Source of the DNA: Amphibalanus amphitrite
Taxonomy: Eukaryota > Arthropoda > Thecostraca > Balanomorpha > Balanidae
Length of the DNA stretch: 64,000 bases
Direction: 5' to 3'
Assembly: GCF_019059575.1 (NCBI RefSeq)
Contig: NW_024882767.1
Coordinates: 62,001-126,000 of the forward strand
The notes beneath the pieces are model-generated. The model did no database searches. It saw only the letters and a list, made by a program, of their open reading frames with translations, and was not told where the DNA came from. The translations under genes and the position numbers were made by a program. Of the stretch, positions 1-21,653 are shown one piece after another (position 1 is the stretch's first letter; each line of letters opens with the position of its first letter).

Positions 1-1432
1 AATGAGAGATACCCTGCGGATGGCTTCATTTGTTAGGCGCTGTTCCCAAGGTCACCGATCGCACATTTCGCCTACCCCCAATAAAATACAAAGAATCCAC
101 GCGGTAGCCCGATTTCCTTTTCCCCTACCCAATCTCTGTGTAACAAAGGCCTTATTCACAGTGCCGGCCAGACTCGACCAAGCCTTCTTTCTTTGCGTCT
201 CTGACGAGTGGGGTCGTTCGGGCGTCCTTAGTCTTCCGCGGTTACCTAGGCAACCGGCAGGCGTCAGCTGGCGTCCGTAACTGCCTCAGGCTCTTCTATC
301 TAGCACGTGTGGGGCGCACAGTGTCGGAATCGCCTGGAAATGACGGTGTGGCCGTGTTGGCTGCACTGACCTCGCTCGTTGTGAGTCCGAGAATGGTGGT
401 GTCTGCAGCGACGAGCCTCCGCTCGGCAGCTGGCAGGCACCTGCTGCCCTCAGGCGCCGTGCCGGCCCCGTCAAACTGGTGCAACTTCAGGGACGCCAGA
501 AGTTGCCGAGATGCGGGCGGGTGGGCTGGCTGAGCATGAGATGATGGTAGTTTCCTCGAGGTTACCCAACAGCGTGTTGTTTTGTTAAGCTACTTATCCT
601 GCTTGTGGATACGGCTTCAAGCAGGTGGTAGCCCTTTGCCAGGTGTTTACCGTCAAGTCACATTAGTTTCATCGAGTACCGCCACGTGGCTTTGCCAATC
701 AACACCTGGCATGGTGATTTTTTACCTCCGACCCGAAGCCTCTAATGGTTAAGAAACCCCAGCAAAACTTCGATAGTCATCTCTACACAAAACCCAGCCG
801 CGCTCCCGCACACAACTCTCGCCTGTCGTGCCGTAGCGTGACAGGATATTACGGTCGCGAGTCGCGTGCTCGGCCGGCAGGTGTACGGGGAGGTGATTGC
901 GTTACACTGAAGATTTGGGGTCCGGTCGCGGCCGTCCAGGGCCGGGGCCGAGGGGCGGCTGGACCAGCGGGCTGGCCGCCGCTGTCGCCCGTGGCCAGTC
1001 GTTTCTTATTGAGGCGTTTGACACGCGCCAACGCGCCATGTCAGCCGCTGATCGCTGATCGCTGATCGCTGATCGCTGATCGCTGATAGTCAGTGGGGTG
1101 GAACGGACCCAAAGCTGACGAATGGCGCCGTGGGCCTTAGTTGTTTGGTTTGGAAGGAGCTACAGGGAGTGGCAAGGTCTTCGGAGAGAGAGATGTGGAA
1201 CATAGACCTTGGTGTTCGCTAGACACTGGACTTGTATGTAAGGCTATGGTCATTTGGGAAATAGATGGAAACGTTTGACCAATGACTTTTTAAATATGCA
1301 GTAAAACAAACTTAAAGTTTTAAATCTCTTCATTAGTAACTTTCTCTGTCGACTGTCAATACAATGTCGTCACTTCTCGATTCAATGATGTCATTTGGCG
1401 ATCCACTGACGTCATTTATCTCTCTGTTTCAG
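1..1432. other. Intronic/upstream DNA of fringe, no exon seen
   Basis: This stretch lies before the first fringe exon in the window. I looked for the earlier fringe exons (the DDD metal-binding segment and the Gly-rich GGAGFC segment) on the + strand and did not find them, so they should lie to the left of the window. Its reading frames are short and have no recognisable protein. The only structure I see is a heptamer array near 1046-1087. Confidence 0.6.
1046..1087. repeat. GCTGATC heptamer tandem array
   Basis: About five to six uninterrupted copies of the heptamer GCTGATC. It is a simple short tandem repeat in the presumed fringe intron, with no visible function. Confidence 0.9.
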
Positions 1433-4400
1433 CGGTGGCCGGTTCATGCGGGTCGGAGATAAGATCCGTTTACCTGATGACGTCACAATGGGCTACATTA
1501 TCGGTGAGTATTTAGGTATCAATGCCGAATACCCGTCCTTGTGTTTAAATACTAGTCATCCTCTTGGCATATATGCTGTCGTAGATTTAATTGCTTATGC
1601 CACGCACGCAATGACACATACCTAATCATGCCCTTATATACGTCATCGTCAGCACGTAAGAAAATGAGCAATAGTTGTGGGTATTAGGTACACAATCACG
1701 GCCTCCTTTGGTTAGATGCTGGCTGAATGCTATTGGGGACGGATGATCTTGTTTGCTGCTGCAGCTTGGTTGAACACATTATGAAAGCTGGGTAGTGTAA
1801 CCGTTAAATCTCCTGTTGTTTGGCGAGAGTGTTCGGCAGTTTGTTTGTCAGATACCGCCTGGTGCCGATTGGCTGGATTCCGCTGTCGGTATCGCTTTTC
1901 CACGTCATTGGTCAGTGCAGAGATGCATGAGCCGCTGTCTTGTTCAGTTACAGTTTACGTAATGAGTCAGGCTATAGCAACTCTTTCCGTTCCACGGACA
2001 TACGACGGAACGCAGACACGCACACAAACAACCTTCAAGCTTTAGCGACTCGATGTGACAGGTGACTTTCGTTGTGGCCTGGCCTGTGACATGACCTGAC
2101 CGTTGACCTGTGACCTGTTTCAGAGCACCTGCTGAAGACGCGTCTGACTGTAATAGATGAGTTTCACTCTCATCTAGAGCAGATGAAGTTTATCCGGCCT
2201 ACAGAGCTGGATAAACAGGTGAGCGTGCTCACTTTTCACAAACCATCAGCTATAAAATGTTGCACACATTCACACCGGACACAAATCCACAAATAAACTC
2301 AATAGAGATTCGCTAGGCAAATCGGTGTATCGGTGTTCAATGTAATGTTTTTTTTTCAACAAAGTCATCACATTTTTGGTAACGTTTTAGCGGCATTTTG
2401 TATCTTATAATCGCCAAGTGTACAAATAACATATGCGAAATAACAGTGGCATCCACAGTGATGCAAATGGGGTTCACGAGTGGCCATAAATACCAAAAAT
2501 TCAAGTTAACCAAACCGAGTAAATCGCTATATGGCTAAACAAAGAAATGTTTGGTGCATCTGAAATCCTATAGTTTTCATATTTTGGTCAAAACCGGCTT
2601 CGTGGATGATTGTCAGAAGTCGTGACATTTTCTATGTCGTAAAATGACTGTCAGATATTTGCAAGTTCAAACGCCGCTAGCGTGCGTTCATTTAACACAA
2701 ACTGCAAAAATTATATATGGCAATGATCCCTTAGGCCTGCTGCTTCTCATGCCGGGTCACAAAAAGCCCCATCTTTTTTGGTTTGGCGGTGATCTAATCA
2801 TTTGTCATCATGTTGCAGTCGCAGTTTTTTACTAATAAATATTTGCTTTCGTTTCACCTACAGCAGTTTACACGGCGTGTGCCCGTTAGTGCACCATACC
2901 ATAGCATTCCCTAACCATTTCTGAGTCACACCGTGAAATAATTAAGGCGCTAGCACAGGGCAGAACGGCGCTATTGAAGTTTTTGTCCGGCGCGGTCGGG
3001 TGTCGCGGTCAGGGCGGATTGCTTTCACAGCGGTTTGCAATTTTGACAGACGTTTAACTTTGAACTGCTATAAGTAGGTCAAACATTGACCTTAAGTCAA
3101 AAGTAATATGCTCACTCGCGAGATCTTGTCAAGAGCAATCCGTTGGTTTTTGTCGCGAGGCGCTAGGACACTTCGTTTAGGAACAGCAGAGGGATGCACC
3201 GACGAACCCCGGCTGTGGCCGCCCGCCCGCGGCGCGGCCGCACGGGCCGCCCACCGCGCCGCGGCACCCGACCGCAACGGACGAAAACTTTAGTAGCGCC
3301 GGTGAGCCCTGTGCTAGCGCCTTCATTCTTTCACAGTGCGACTCAGAAATGATTAGGTAATGCTATGGTATGGTGCACTAACGGGCACACACTGTGTAAA
3401 CTACTGTAGGTGAAACGAAAGCAAATATTTTTAAATAAAAAACTGCGATTGCAACATGATGACAAATAGTTATGTCAACGCCAAACCAAAAGAGATACGA
3501 CTTTTTGTGACCCTGCATTAGAAGCAGGAGACTCTGGGGATCATGGCCATGTATAATTTTTGCCATTTGTATTAAATGAACGCACGCTAGCGGCGTTTGA
3601 AGTTGCGAGTATCTGACAGTTATTTTACGACATAGAAAATGTCACGACTTCTGACAATCATACACGAGGCCAGTTTGGACAAAAACATGAAAATCATGTT
3701 TTTTCAGACACCCCAAACATTTGTCTGACTGGCCATATAACGATTTATTCGATTAGGTGAACTTGAGATTTGGGCCTTTTCGGTATTTATGGCCACTCGT
3801 GAACCCCATTTGCATCACTGTGGCATCCCAGCAACATATTATCCGATTCTATCTCACGAAAACGTTCATTGCAATGCGAGACCCCCTTTTGAGACTGTAC
3901 TAACGACTGCCGATCCGGAAGATGACCGTTTCCGGTCCGGAACTTGACTGTTTCCTATCCGGAAGCTGACCATTTCCGGTGTCTGTTTCAGATCTCGTTC
4001 AGCTACTCCCAGTACGCTGATGAGATGAATGTCGTCGATCTGGACATTCTCAGTGAAGAGAAGGACCCCACTAGGTAAGAACTCTTACAACATAGAAGGG
4101 CGACCTGTTTTGGAACTCGAAATTTTACCACGAATTATAACAGGGTTCAATATGTGTGTGTTATGATTCCATCAATCACCCCATATCTACATCTGTCCAC
4201 ATACAGTACCTGGTATGCTTATGGGGCCAGACAATGCATTGGTAGGGAGCCAGACGAATGACGTGTCTCTGATAAAGCAACTGGCGTGTGTAGCATAAAA
4301 CGACAACTGTTTCTGGTTATAACTATTGGTGTGTTTGAAGTAAATCAACTTCGTCTGGTTATAACTATTGGTGTGTTTGGAGTAAATCAACTTCGGGGCG

Positions 4401-4959
4401 AAAAAGAAAAAAAAAACAAATGTTATGCCTGGAGAGTCGGACAGCTTATGTCTGTAAGTTCAGACAGGTCACTTCTGTAGGATCAAACATTTCCTGTGTC
4501 TGGGGTAAGTTAGGTCACGTCTGTACGATCAGACAACTGGCGTGTCCGGACCAGTCCCACGCTACGGCTATCCTCCGCTCGGACCTGGGACAGGCAGTGT
4601 GCGGGACGAACCTCATTACGAACAGGTCCAATCGCTCATTAGCGGCCGACCCCAGCCAGGGCTGATGGGCGATAGGCAGCCAGGGGTAGCGGGGGCCGGT
4701 TTTTCTGGGGCGTGGTCCACCTGTCTCGCAGTGTGGGAACCGGGGACATGAACGGGGGAGGTAGGGGAGGGATTAACCGGGGGCTAACTAGGTGGTCTGT
4801 GAAAGATCCGGAAATGTTCTAATTAGTACATGAGACGGTGTATTTCGTCATGAACTGCGGTTTTCGAGATGTTCTCTATTGACAATGTTTCCCTTTTCCA
4901 ACAGGTTCTACTCACTTCACTGTCTACTACATCCGAAGAAGGCGTTTTGCCCCCGCTGA
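1433..4959 (+). CDS. fng: Fringe beta-1,3-N-acetylglucosaminyltransferase, last four exons (5' part outside window)
   Basis: Fringe extends O-fucose on Notch EGF repeats with GlcNAc in the Golgi and so tunes Delta/Serrate signalling. Four exons with GT/AG borders join in phase: 1433-1503, 2124-2218, 3992-4074 and 4905-4959, with TGA at 4957-4959. Together they encode about 100 C-terminal residues. Seen motifs in order: a GGRFM start, then KIRLPDDVTMGYII (the LPDD motif is a hallmark of the fringe catalytic domain), LTVIDEFHSHLEQMKF, ISFSY, and the terminal FYSLHCLLHPKKAFCPR, which matches the conserved C-terminus of insect and vertebrate fringes. Phases are 1-1, 1-0, 0-2 and 2-stop. The signal-anchor and DxD parts are not in the window. 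Intron 3 (after the LDKQ exon) hosts a long-TIR transposon at 2455-3821. No poly(A) signal was identified with confidence. The family call is very secure. Which arthropod lineage it belongs to cannot be read. Confidence 0.93.
2455..3821. mobile_element. Non-autonomous DNA transposon with ~0.55-kb terminal inverted repeats
   Basis: The left end starts ACAGTGATGCAAATGGGG and the right end is its reverse complement. The arms stay alignable for roughly 550 bases each (about 2455-3015 and 3235-3821), with scattered mismatches. A 7-base direct duplication GGCATCC (2448-2454 and 3822-3828) flanks it. The roughly 220-base centre has no coding capacity. The 7-base duplication suggests a hAT-like or related cut-and-paste element, but the superfamily is not certain. 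It lies in an intron of fringe. The arm divergence makes it a moderately old insertion. Confidence 0.85.
4313..4396. repeat. Two-copy 42-bp tandem duplication
   Basis: Two head-to-tail copies of a 42-base unit beginning CTGGTTATAACTATTGG, differing by a single A/G change over most of their length. It lies in the last fringe intron. Confidence 0.85.
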
Positions 4960-6376
4960 CGTCACCGCTCAGACCTGTGACGTCACTGGAGTCACAACAA
5001 GCAGGGCTTTCAGAACTTACCACTCGCGATAGACAGTGCTGCCACCTACTGAGTGGCGAATGAGCTTGGAGGAGACGATGGTTCACCTACGATAGTGCCT
5101 TTGGATGGCCCTAGCTGTGCCAATGGGCTTTGCTAGTGGATGGTGAACCGCACTTTGGGTGCTTCTTGCTAGACTGGTCTGAAGCGGAGTCGCCCTAGGT
5201 TCCTGCGGGGTCGCCAAGGGTCTTACAAGGCCTTGTGGAGTGATGTTGAGTACAGGGTAGGCACTAGGCAGGCATAGACACAATAAGGACATGGGTGGTC
5301 GCCTAGACATCCAGGTCCCCATTTGTGATCTCCAGCTGCAAAAGAGACAGTATGGCCATATCCATTTGTCATAATGCGTGTCGGGTAAGAGTTGATGACT
5401 GTTTGTGCTCCGAGGAGGACAGAAGGCTCGAGCTTTTAGTTTATGGTTTAAAGGGAATATTTCACACCCATTTAGCCTCTTAAATGCACTTGATAAAATT
5501 GTTCAAATCGCACCAGAATTGCATTCGATGTTTCAAAGTCGTTTGATGCTTTGGAATCGGTTCGTTCAAGCACGTTTGGTGTTGTGATCTATCCCCTTTA
5601 TACGAATGCTTTGTACGTTGATGGCTGTTCAGGTCGTGTTGAGAACCATACATTACGTTCCATGTACTCGGTACTTTGTACCAAGGCTCTATAGAACTTT
5701 GTACCGTACGTGTACCATGTGCCTTGTACCGTGTGCATTATACCATGTGCCTAGGACTGTGGATCATGGACTGTGGATCGTAGATTTCGGATCATGGATC
5801 ATGAACTGTGAGTGATTCCGTATCATTCTGTTCCGACGGCAGAAGACCTGGCTTTGCTGCTGCGGTGAAGCCAGCATGAAAGGCATAAGTGCTTAAGTTA
5901 CGGCAGAACTCAGAGGTGATGCTTAGCTGATGTGCAATAAGCGTATGCCTTCTGATCGTTCCGAGAGAGCTTCGGCCCACGCCACTGGGCTGGGAATCAT
6001 TCGTATGTCGTTGTGCTGCTGTGATAGTGTAATGGGTATTGGGAGTCATGAGATAGAAAATGCATGTGACAATACAACATTGAACTGTGAAACTATTTGT
6101 TTTTGTTTCGTGTTTGTGTCTTGGTAGGTCGATTTGAGGCATGAAACTGGAGAACTGACGATCAGCTTATGCTGAACCTATCGCACTTCATGGGGTCAGA
6201 ATACGAATCGCAATACTCGATCCCCGTAATTAATGAAGCACGTACGAGTGAGGGATAGCTGATGAGTTCATTCCAACAACGGTTTCTCTATCCTAGATGG
6301 TTTCAATCGCCCCGAGCCAATGTATTATGTACTTAGGGCTAATGTAGTTCTGTCTTAAAGTCTCAGCCAACGTCTT
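4960..6376. other. Fringe 3' flank, no gene seen
   Basis: The first part must hold the fringe 3' UTR. The rest has only short frames. At 5640-5815 there is low-complexity DNA made of GTACC-like words and then GGATCATGGA-like words. No RNA gene or mobile element boundary was found. Confidence 0.5.
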
Positions 6377-6377
6377 G

Positions 6378-6660
6378 TTGTTTTTGTTTTGTTGGGCTAG
6401 GCTCTTTTGGTCTGACGAGACCATTTCAGAGCTGGAAGGAAGATATGAATTAGGGGGAGACATTGGTCTGGGCGGGCACCTCGGTGAATCGTCTGGGCTG
6501 AGCCCGTCGAATGGACAGGCCACCCAGCCCACTGATACTGCGCCCGACTAGAGCCTGCTCCTGATGTGGAGCTACCCGCATGTTGAGTTGCCCGTCCAGC
6601 CTGGAACAGGGGTGGAGGCGTTAAGGAGAAGGATTTGATTATCCCGAGGATGGGAAATAT
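6378..6660 (-). mobile_element. SINE-like retroposon copy
   Basis: On the minus strand this copy runs from a head containing CCATCCTCGGGAT and AATCCTTCTCC to the tail GAAATGGTCTCGTCAGACC followed by CCCAACAAAACAAA. It matches the bounded copy of the same family at 60288-62341 along its whole length, including the middle block GGGGGAGACATTGGTCTGGG (here on the + strand). Its target duplication is no longer clear, so it is probably older than the 60-kb copies. Confidence 0.75.
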
Positions 6661-6699
6661 TTTGCTGTGAAGCAGCGTTCTTTGGCCGTTCCGCCGCAA

Positions 6700-7412
6700 C
6701 TAGCGCCATCTTCAACGCCTTGTTCTAACTTGACAACGATGCTTGGCGGTCAACCAAGGGGACCTGGGCCCAGTTGTTATAAGATAATTGGAAAGGGCGA
6801 CCCGACAGATGGGTTCACTATAGCTACCCTTACACACCTGCACCAACGTTCCCAAAAGTGTCCCTTTTTATAAGTGACACTATGGCAAAGTGACGCCGAC
6901 TGCTGACTGGCCTTTCTATAAAAGCGAGCCCAGGGGCCAGGACTCTAAACCAGGGCTGCGGAGTCGGAGTCGGAGTCGGAGTCGGAGTCGGTCGGAGTCG
7001 ACAGTTGTGACCGGAGTCGGAGTCGGAGTCGGAGTCGATTTTAGAAACCCGAGCCGGAGTTGGAGTCGGAGTCACCGAAAATCTGTCGACTCCGCACTCC
7101 GCAGCCCTGCTAGGTCTGCGGAGTCGGAGTCGGGAGTTGGAGTCGGTCGGAGTCGACAATTCTGCTCGGAGTCGGAGTCGGAGCTGGTTTTTGAAAGCCG
7201 GAGTCGGATTCGGAGTCGGAGTCGCCGAAAATCCATCGACTCCGCAGCCCTGCTCTAAACTGCCAGATATGTTTTTGGTTGTGTGGTGAAGCGTTCCTCG
7301 GGTGTTCCTTGGCCTCTCGGCCGTATAGCTACTAGCTAGCGTCATCTATAGCACCCTGAGCTGACTTGGCAACGATGCTTAGCGCTCACTAGTCACTAAC
7401 CAAGGGGACCAG
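6700..7412. repeat. Pair of diverged ~85-bp direct repeats around a hAT MITE
   Basis: The segments at about 6700-6770 and 7330-7412 share CAACGATGCTT and ACCAAGGGGACC in the same order and orientation, with diverged spacers. They flank the MITE at 6951-7252 and may be remnants of an older duplicated or mobile unit. I could not define its ends. Confidence 0.5.
6951..7252. mobile_element. hAT-type MITE filled with GGAGTC hexamers
   Basis: The element begins CAGGGCTGCGGAGTCGG and ends CGACTCCGCAGCCCTG, so the ends are inverted. It is flanked by a perfect 8-base duplication CTCTAAAC (6943-6950 and 7253-7260), the signature of hAT transposition. Inside are arrays of the hexamer GGAGTC and an internal CAGCCCTG end near 7103, which suggests two units in tandem or one nested in the other. 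Frames here read Ser-Arg repeats and are artefacts of the hexamer. Confidence 0.88.
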
Positions 7413-7539
7413 GTTAGGTGGCGCTACCGTCACACCTGATCGAGCCGCTGACATGTCAGGAGCATTGACGATACCCAATGCCCATTGCCCCTAATGACGG
7501 GATTACTGGAAAAAATTTATAATGAGGCTATCCCATCTG

Positions 7540-9720
7540 TCTGAAGAGACAAAAACATCTCTTGGTCATTGCTAGTGGCTCTCTTGAGTCAAAAGTTATT
7601 GCCGAAAACTTTTTTTCGTGAAAACGGCTATTTTTACAGCTTTTGCCCCCTGGAGGCTAAACCGTTGACCCAGGGCCTATTTTAAGACAAATGGACTGGG
7701 GTGGCCAGGCAGTGGTGGCGCCCCTGTCTCTTGTGTGGGCGCCCCCCCCCCCCCCACCAATTTTCAACTTTACTTCCAACCAGCTTCATCCCGTTGTTGC
7801 TTGTAGATAAATATAAATAACTCGCCACGCCACTGCCCCGAGACACTCTCCAGATTTTGAATCGTTTATGACTCTGTACCTAATGCCAAGAAAGATGCAT
7901 TGATAACCAGTGTTGTAGCTAATTCATAGGCGGCGGAACGGGGGAGCACCTGGGCACCGTTCCCCTTTGATTTTGGCATTAAACCGTGCCGGGCCGGTGC
8001 TCCGCCACTTCCGCGCCGGGCAGGGGGGGGGGGGTGTCTGAACACTAACTCGGCTCCTGGACCACGTAGCGACATGCGGTAAGCGGCATTCGAAAGAACA
8101 TCCGAAATAAGGACGAAAACACTTCGGCCATGTTTTGTGTCAGGTCAAAAATCAGGTCACCAGAGGTCATCAAAGATAAAATGTTGGCTATTCCAACATT
8201 TTGGAAACTGCCAACGGGAACCGTTGGCAGTTGGCACTCGGGAACCGTAAGAGCTAAAGCGCCGCGAAAAACTCAATCGTTAGCTCTTTTACAGGCCTTT
8301 CTGTAAAATGTTCTCAGATTTGACCTCAGGTCAACGGTTTAGCCGATCCAGAGGGCTCCAAAAATAACCGGTTTTATTAAGTGTTTTTTTTTTCCGGCAA
8401 TAACTTTTGACTCATAAGAGCTACGACATTACTTTTCCCAGCATCGTGTTCCTCGCGTCGAGGCGCGTCGAATGAACTATAATTTGACCTTGAAAGGTCA
8501 CTTGAAAATTTGACCTCAGGTCAAGGTCATGACCTGACCGGAAAAGGTCATGTTACATATTGGGAAGCGCCCCAATAGTGGTGGGCGCCCAAGTAAAGGT
8601 AAAGCGCCGCAGTGATATAAGTAGGGTGTCCTAGTAGTTAAGTGCGCTCCACTACAGGCAGGGCGCCCCAAGAGTGGTACGGAACCAAAATGTGAAAGGG
8701 CGCCCAAGGAGTGGGATAATGTTCTAGGAGTAGTGGGGTGCCCCATAGTGATGGGCGCCCCAGCCGTGTCAGGGGGCCAAGTGATGGTAGGGCGCACCGT
8801 TGTAGCAGGGTGCCGGGGGCCCAAGTAGTGGTGGGCGCCCCAGTGGTGGTAGGGTGCCTCGTGGCGGTATGGTGCACCAGCGGAACGCCTAGTGTTACGA
8901 CGCCCCAGTAGTGGTACGGCGTCCCATTTCTGATAGGTCGCCCAAAGGTGGTTGACGCCCCAATCGTGTCTGGGCGCCGCCCTATTTATAGTCACCGTGG
9001 GCGCCCTGATGTTGATAGGGCTCCTCAGTCGTGGTAGGGTGCCCTATTACCGGTAATGTGTCCCAATCAAAGTAGGGCGCCACAGTTGCGGCAGGGCGCC
9101 CCCCAGTAGTGTGAGGGCATCCCATTGGTGGTGTTAACGCCTCAGTGCCAGCCCTTTTCCCCCTGTCAAGCTGAGTTGCATTTCAAGAATGTGTCGCCTC
9201 CGTGATTGTCGGCAGCTAATATCTTTGGGCAGACTTTTGGGGTGTTTTTCACTGCGGTGGCAAAGTAAGACGACTGGGGTGGAAAACCGCACCACTGGGG
9301 TGGGTTTTGCCACCCCAGTTAACATGTTAAAATAGGCCCTGCGTTGACCTGAGGCCAAATCTAAGAGCAACACTCAGAAAGGCCTGTAAAAGGGCTATCG
9401 GATACGCTTTTCTGCGGCGCTGTAGCTCTATTGGTTCCCGAGTTAGCCAATGGCAGTTTCCAAAATTATTGAAATAGACTAAATTTGACCTTTGATGACC
9501 TCTGGTGACCTGACCTTTGACCTGAACAAAAAGTGACTGTTTCCGTGAAGTGTTTCCGTCATTATTCTTGACGTTCTTTCGATTGCCGCTTACCGCGTGT
9601 CGCTACGTGTCCCAGGAGCCGAGTTACATAGAGGGGGGGGGCGTGAAGACGCACCCCCCCCCCCCCCAGCACGACACGGAAAACACAGGCAACCAGCACG
9701 GCGCGGGTTAATGCGGCCAG
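7540..9720. repeat. Island of nested inverted repeats
   Basis: The segment around 7570-7680 (AGTCAAAAGTTATTGCCG, then CTAAACCGTTGACC) is repeated inverted at about 8325-8430. A longer segment at about 8040-8350 is repeated inverted at about 9330-9640; both carry TGACCT-type words and GCCGCTTACCGC or its complement. G/C runs occur at 7742-7755, 8021-8034 and near 9640-9667. The block at about 7925-8035 (GGCGGCGGAACGGG then CACCGTTCCCC) is related to the right part of the transposon at 60388-62106. I read the island as several foldback-type elements inserted into one another. No transposase is visible. Confidence 0.7.
8565..9145. repeat. GGGCGCCC minisatellite, ~24-bp period
   Basis: A long run of imperfect units of about 20-26 bases built around GGGCGCCCCAGTAGTGGTAG. 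It forms the loop of the surrounding inverted-repeat island. The long frame it opens on the minus strand (Gly/Ala/Thr/His-rich) is a by-product of the repeat and has no exon borders. Confidence 0.85.
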
Positions 9721-10615
9721 TCTTTTTTCTACCTTTTATCTCCATAGCTCCAAAACAGAACAGATTGGAACTTATATTTTATTGACGTTATTTAGATACC
9801 TAATTCTTTCTTTATAAAAACCTCAATTTTCCCCGGTTTTCCGAGGAATAAGTGACACAAGCATATGCAGTAGAAACACAAAAGCAATTAAGAACGAATC
9901 CTTCAAAGTTGGCGCACCATCTATCCATGCTGAACGGTAGCCGGCACGCCACCACTTTCTTTCTGAAATTACAATCCAGAAGCGTCGCAAGTAATCAACC
10001 AAAATGCTAAGATCTTTCACCGGGCTATCGTTGATATAACATATTCGTACCTAAGCGTCAGACCCACAGTTTCATTGACGGCGCAGCCGTATTTCAATAC
10101 AATGGTAACTGTAGCGAGAAAAGTGGTGAGCGCACTCTGGTCTTCAAGACCAGAATCATGCGATCTATAATGGAAGATGTTCTACAGGATCAAACCTACT
10201 TTACCTAGCTTATGTTGTAAATGAACCAATGTGAAACACATCACCAACATAGGCACCAAATACATCAGACTATACAGACCCTCTTTCCTTCTATCTCTCA
10301 CTCCCTCTCTCTTTCTATCTCACTTCCTTCACCTCTCCTAACCAACATTTCTAGAACTAATCGCCGGTCTGCCGTCTAACGATCGAGCCACCCTATTCTC
10401 ACTTCGTGACAATCTCGTGAAACATATTTCAACCCACAAATCCGAGTGGAACACTAGCCGATGTCACCACACATCGACAACATCTTTATCCACAAAACAT
10501 ATCCAACACTTTTAATCTTGAATCAAACCTCAGAATCTGCGCCACTGGCACTAGGCTCTCCAGGAAACATTCATCAGTTTTTCACACAATCCTAAACTCT
10601 TTCACTTCTTCTCTT
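9721..10615. other. Gene-free stretch 3' of SPH1
   Basis: There are no frames of note, no bounded repeat and no clear AATAAA on the minus strand close behind the SPH1 stop. It is pyrimidine-rich at 10270-10340. Confidence 0.5.
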
Positions 10616-20449
<9,834 letters not shown>

Positions 20450-21653
20450 GGCTCGGTCTCTGCGCACCAAACCAGACTCTGAGCACGACTGACTGGGCTG
20501 GCCGATCGCGGATCGGGCGGGGAGGGTGGGGAGCGGGGGAGGGGTGGTTCTCTGACGTGACGGGTGCGCGTTTGAGCGCAGAACTGGCCACGCTCTACGG
20601 ATTCCTGGACAGATAACAACCTCGTGCAGATCCGTAGGCGCGTCCTCACTAGTCACGATTCCACAAATGCCGCACGCTGCACCGGTATCGTCCGTCCGCC
20701 TCCGCAGTGCACTCCGCGGTGCAGTCCGCAGTGGAGTCCGCCTCCACACTAGTCAGTCCGCCTCTGCACACTAGCTCGTCTGCCTCAGAGTTCCGCACCC
20801 AACCGCATCCGCTGTGCCGGTCAGCCTACTACTGGTCTGCCCGGCCGTCCGGCCCACCGGCCGGCCGGCCTCCGCCTCGGGGCTGGAATCCCCGCCTATG
20901 ACGTCACAAGGTGCGCGGGGATGAGACAGCCTCGGGTCACAGTGTGAACCGGGCGTAACTTCCGCAGTGTGCGAGTGCGTCACCTTTACTGCCGGGTTTT
21001 ACACGGGGTTTGAATTAATGAGACGGTGACGGTGAATGACGATGGTTTGGAATTCAGGCGGTAGTTCTGTCGTTGGAATAGGTGATGATAAACTGCGTGA
21101 TTTGATTCATTTCAAGGATGGGTAAGAGATGGGTGACTTTTTCTCTCCTTGGTGACGGAGATGTGGTCCCGTGAGACATTTATGAAGAAGAAATAATATA
21201 AGTCCCGGAACCAGTAGAACACCTGAGAACGTCACGCCTGAGGTGTAAACCACAAGGGAGGAAGGAGATCGGTCATCCTGAAACGAACGATGCCCCTAAT
21301 CCATCCCAGAAAAATATCGTTCGACACGAACACATATATCTTTCTGGCCGAAAAGCCCATACCACTAAGCTAGGTGTAAATCATGTTGAATACGGGAGCT
21401 CGAGGGGTGGGAGTGCACGAACAATATATTTAACGAATGGCTTAGACTAGAGAGAAAGTAACTCACTATCTATCCTGAAACTCGCAACTATCATGCATAA
21501 GAATACAAATTTACATTGCATCCAATAAGCGTGAAAATAAAAACTCAATATACAAAAAAAAAAGCGAAAAAGCTTCACCGAAGAGCGTTCGATGTCTGTA
21601 CACATCAAGATGTTCGTAAGTGCAAGATCAGTCAATAGTAAGTTCAACCTCTA
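20450..21653. promoter_or_regulatory. Upstream region of SPH1
   Basis: The sequence upstream of the SPH1 start on the minus strand is GC-rich to about 20950. It has an initiator-like TCAGTCG at about 20485 and a TGACGTCA at 20899-20906. I see no TATA box in the first 150 bases, so promoter placement is uncertain. The part from 20707 to 20765 contains repeated CAGTCCGC words. From 21000 to 21653 there is no recognisable feature. Confidence 0.35.

Noticed and set aside
6830-7345. Ser/Arg-rich and Thr/Pro-rich frames resembling an SR protein
   Set aside because: Explained by GGAGTC hexamers within a hAT MITE bounded by an 8-bp duplication.
8516-8995. 159-codon minus-strand frame, and possible CRISPR-like spacing
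   Set aside because: It is a degenerate minisatellite with no constant repeat and unique spacers, in an animal genome, and has no exon borders.
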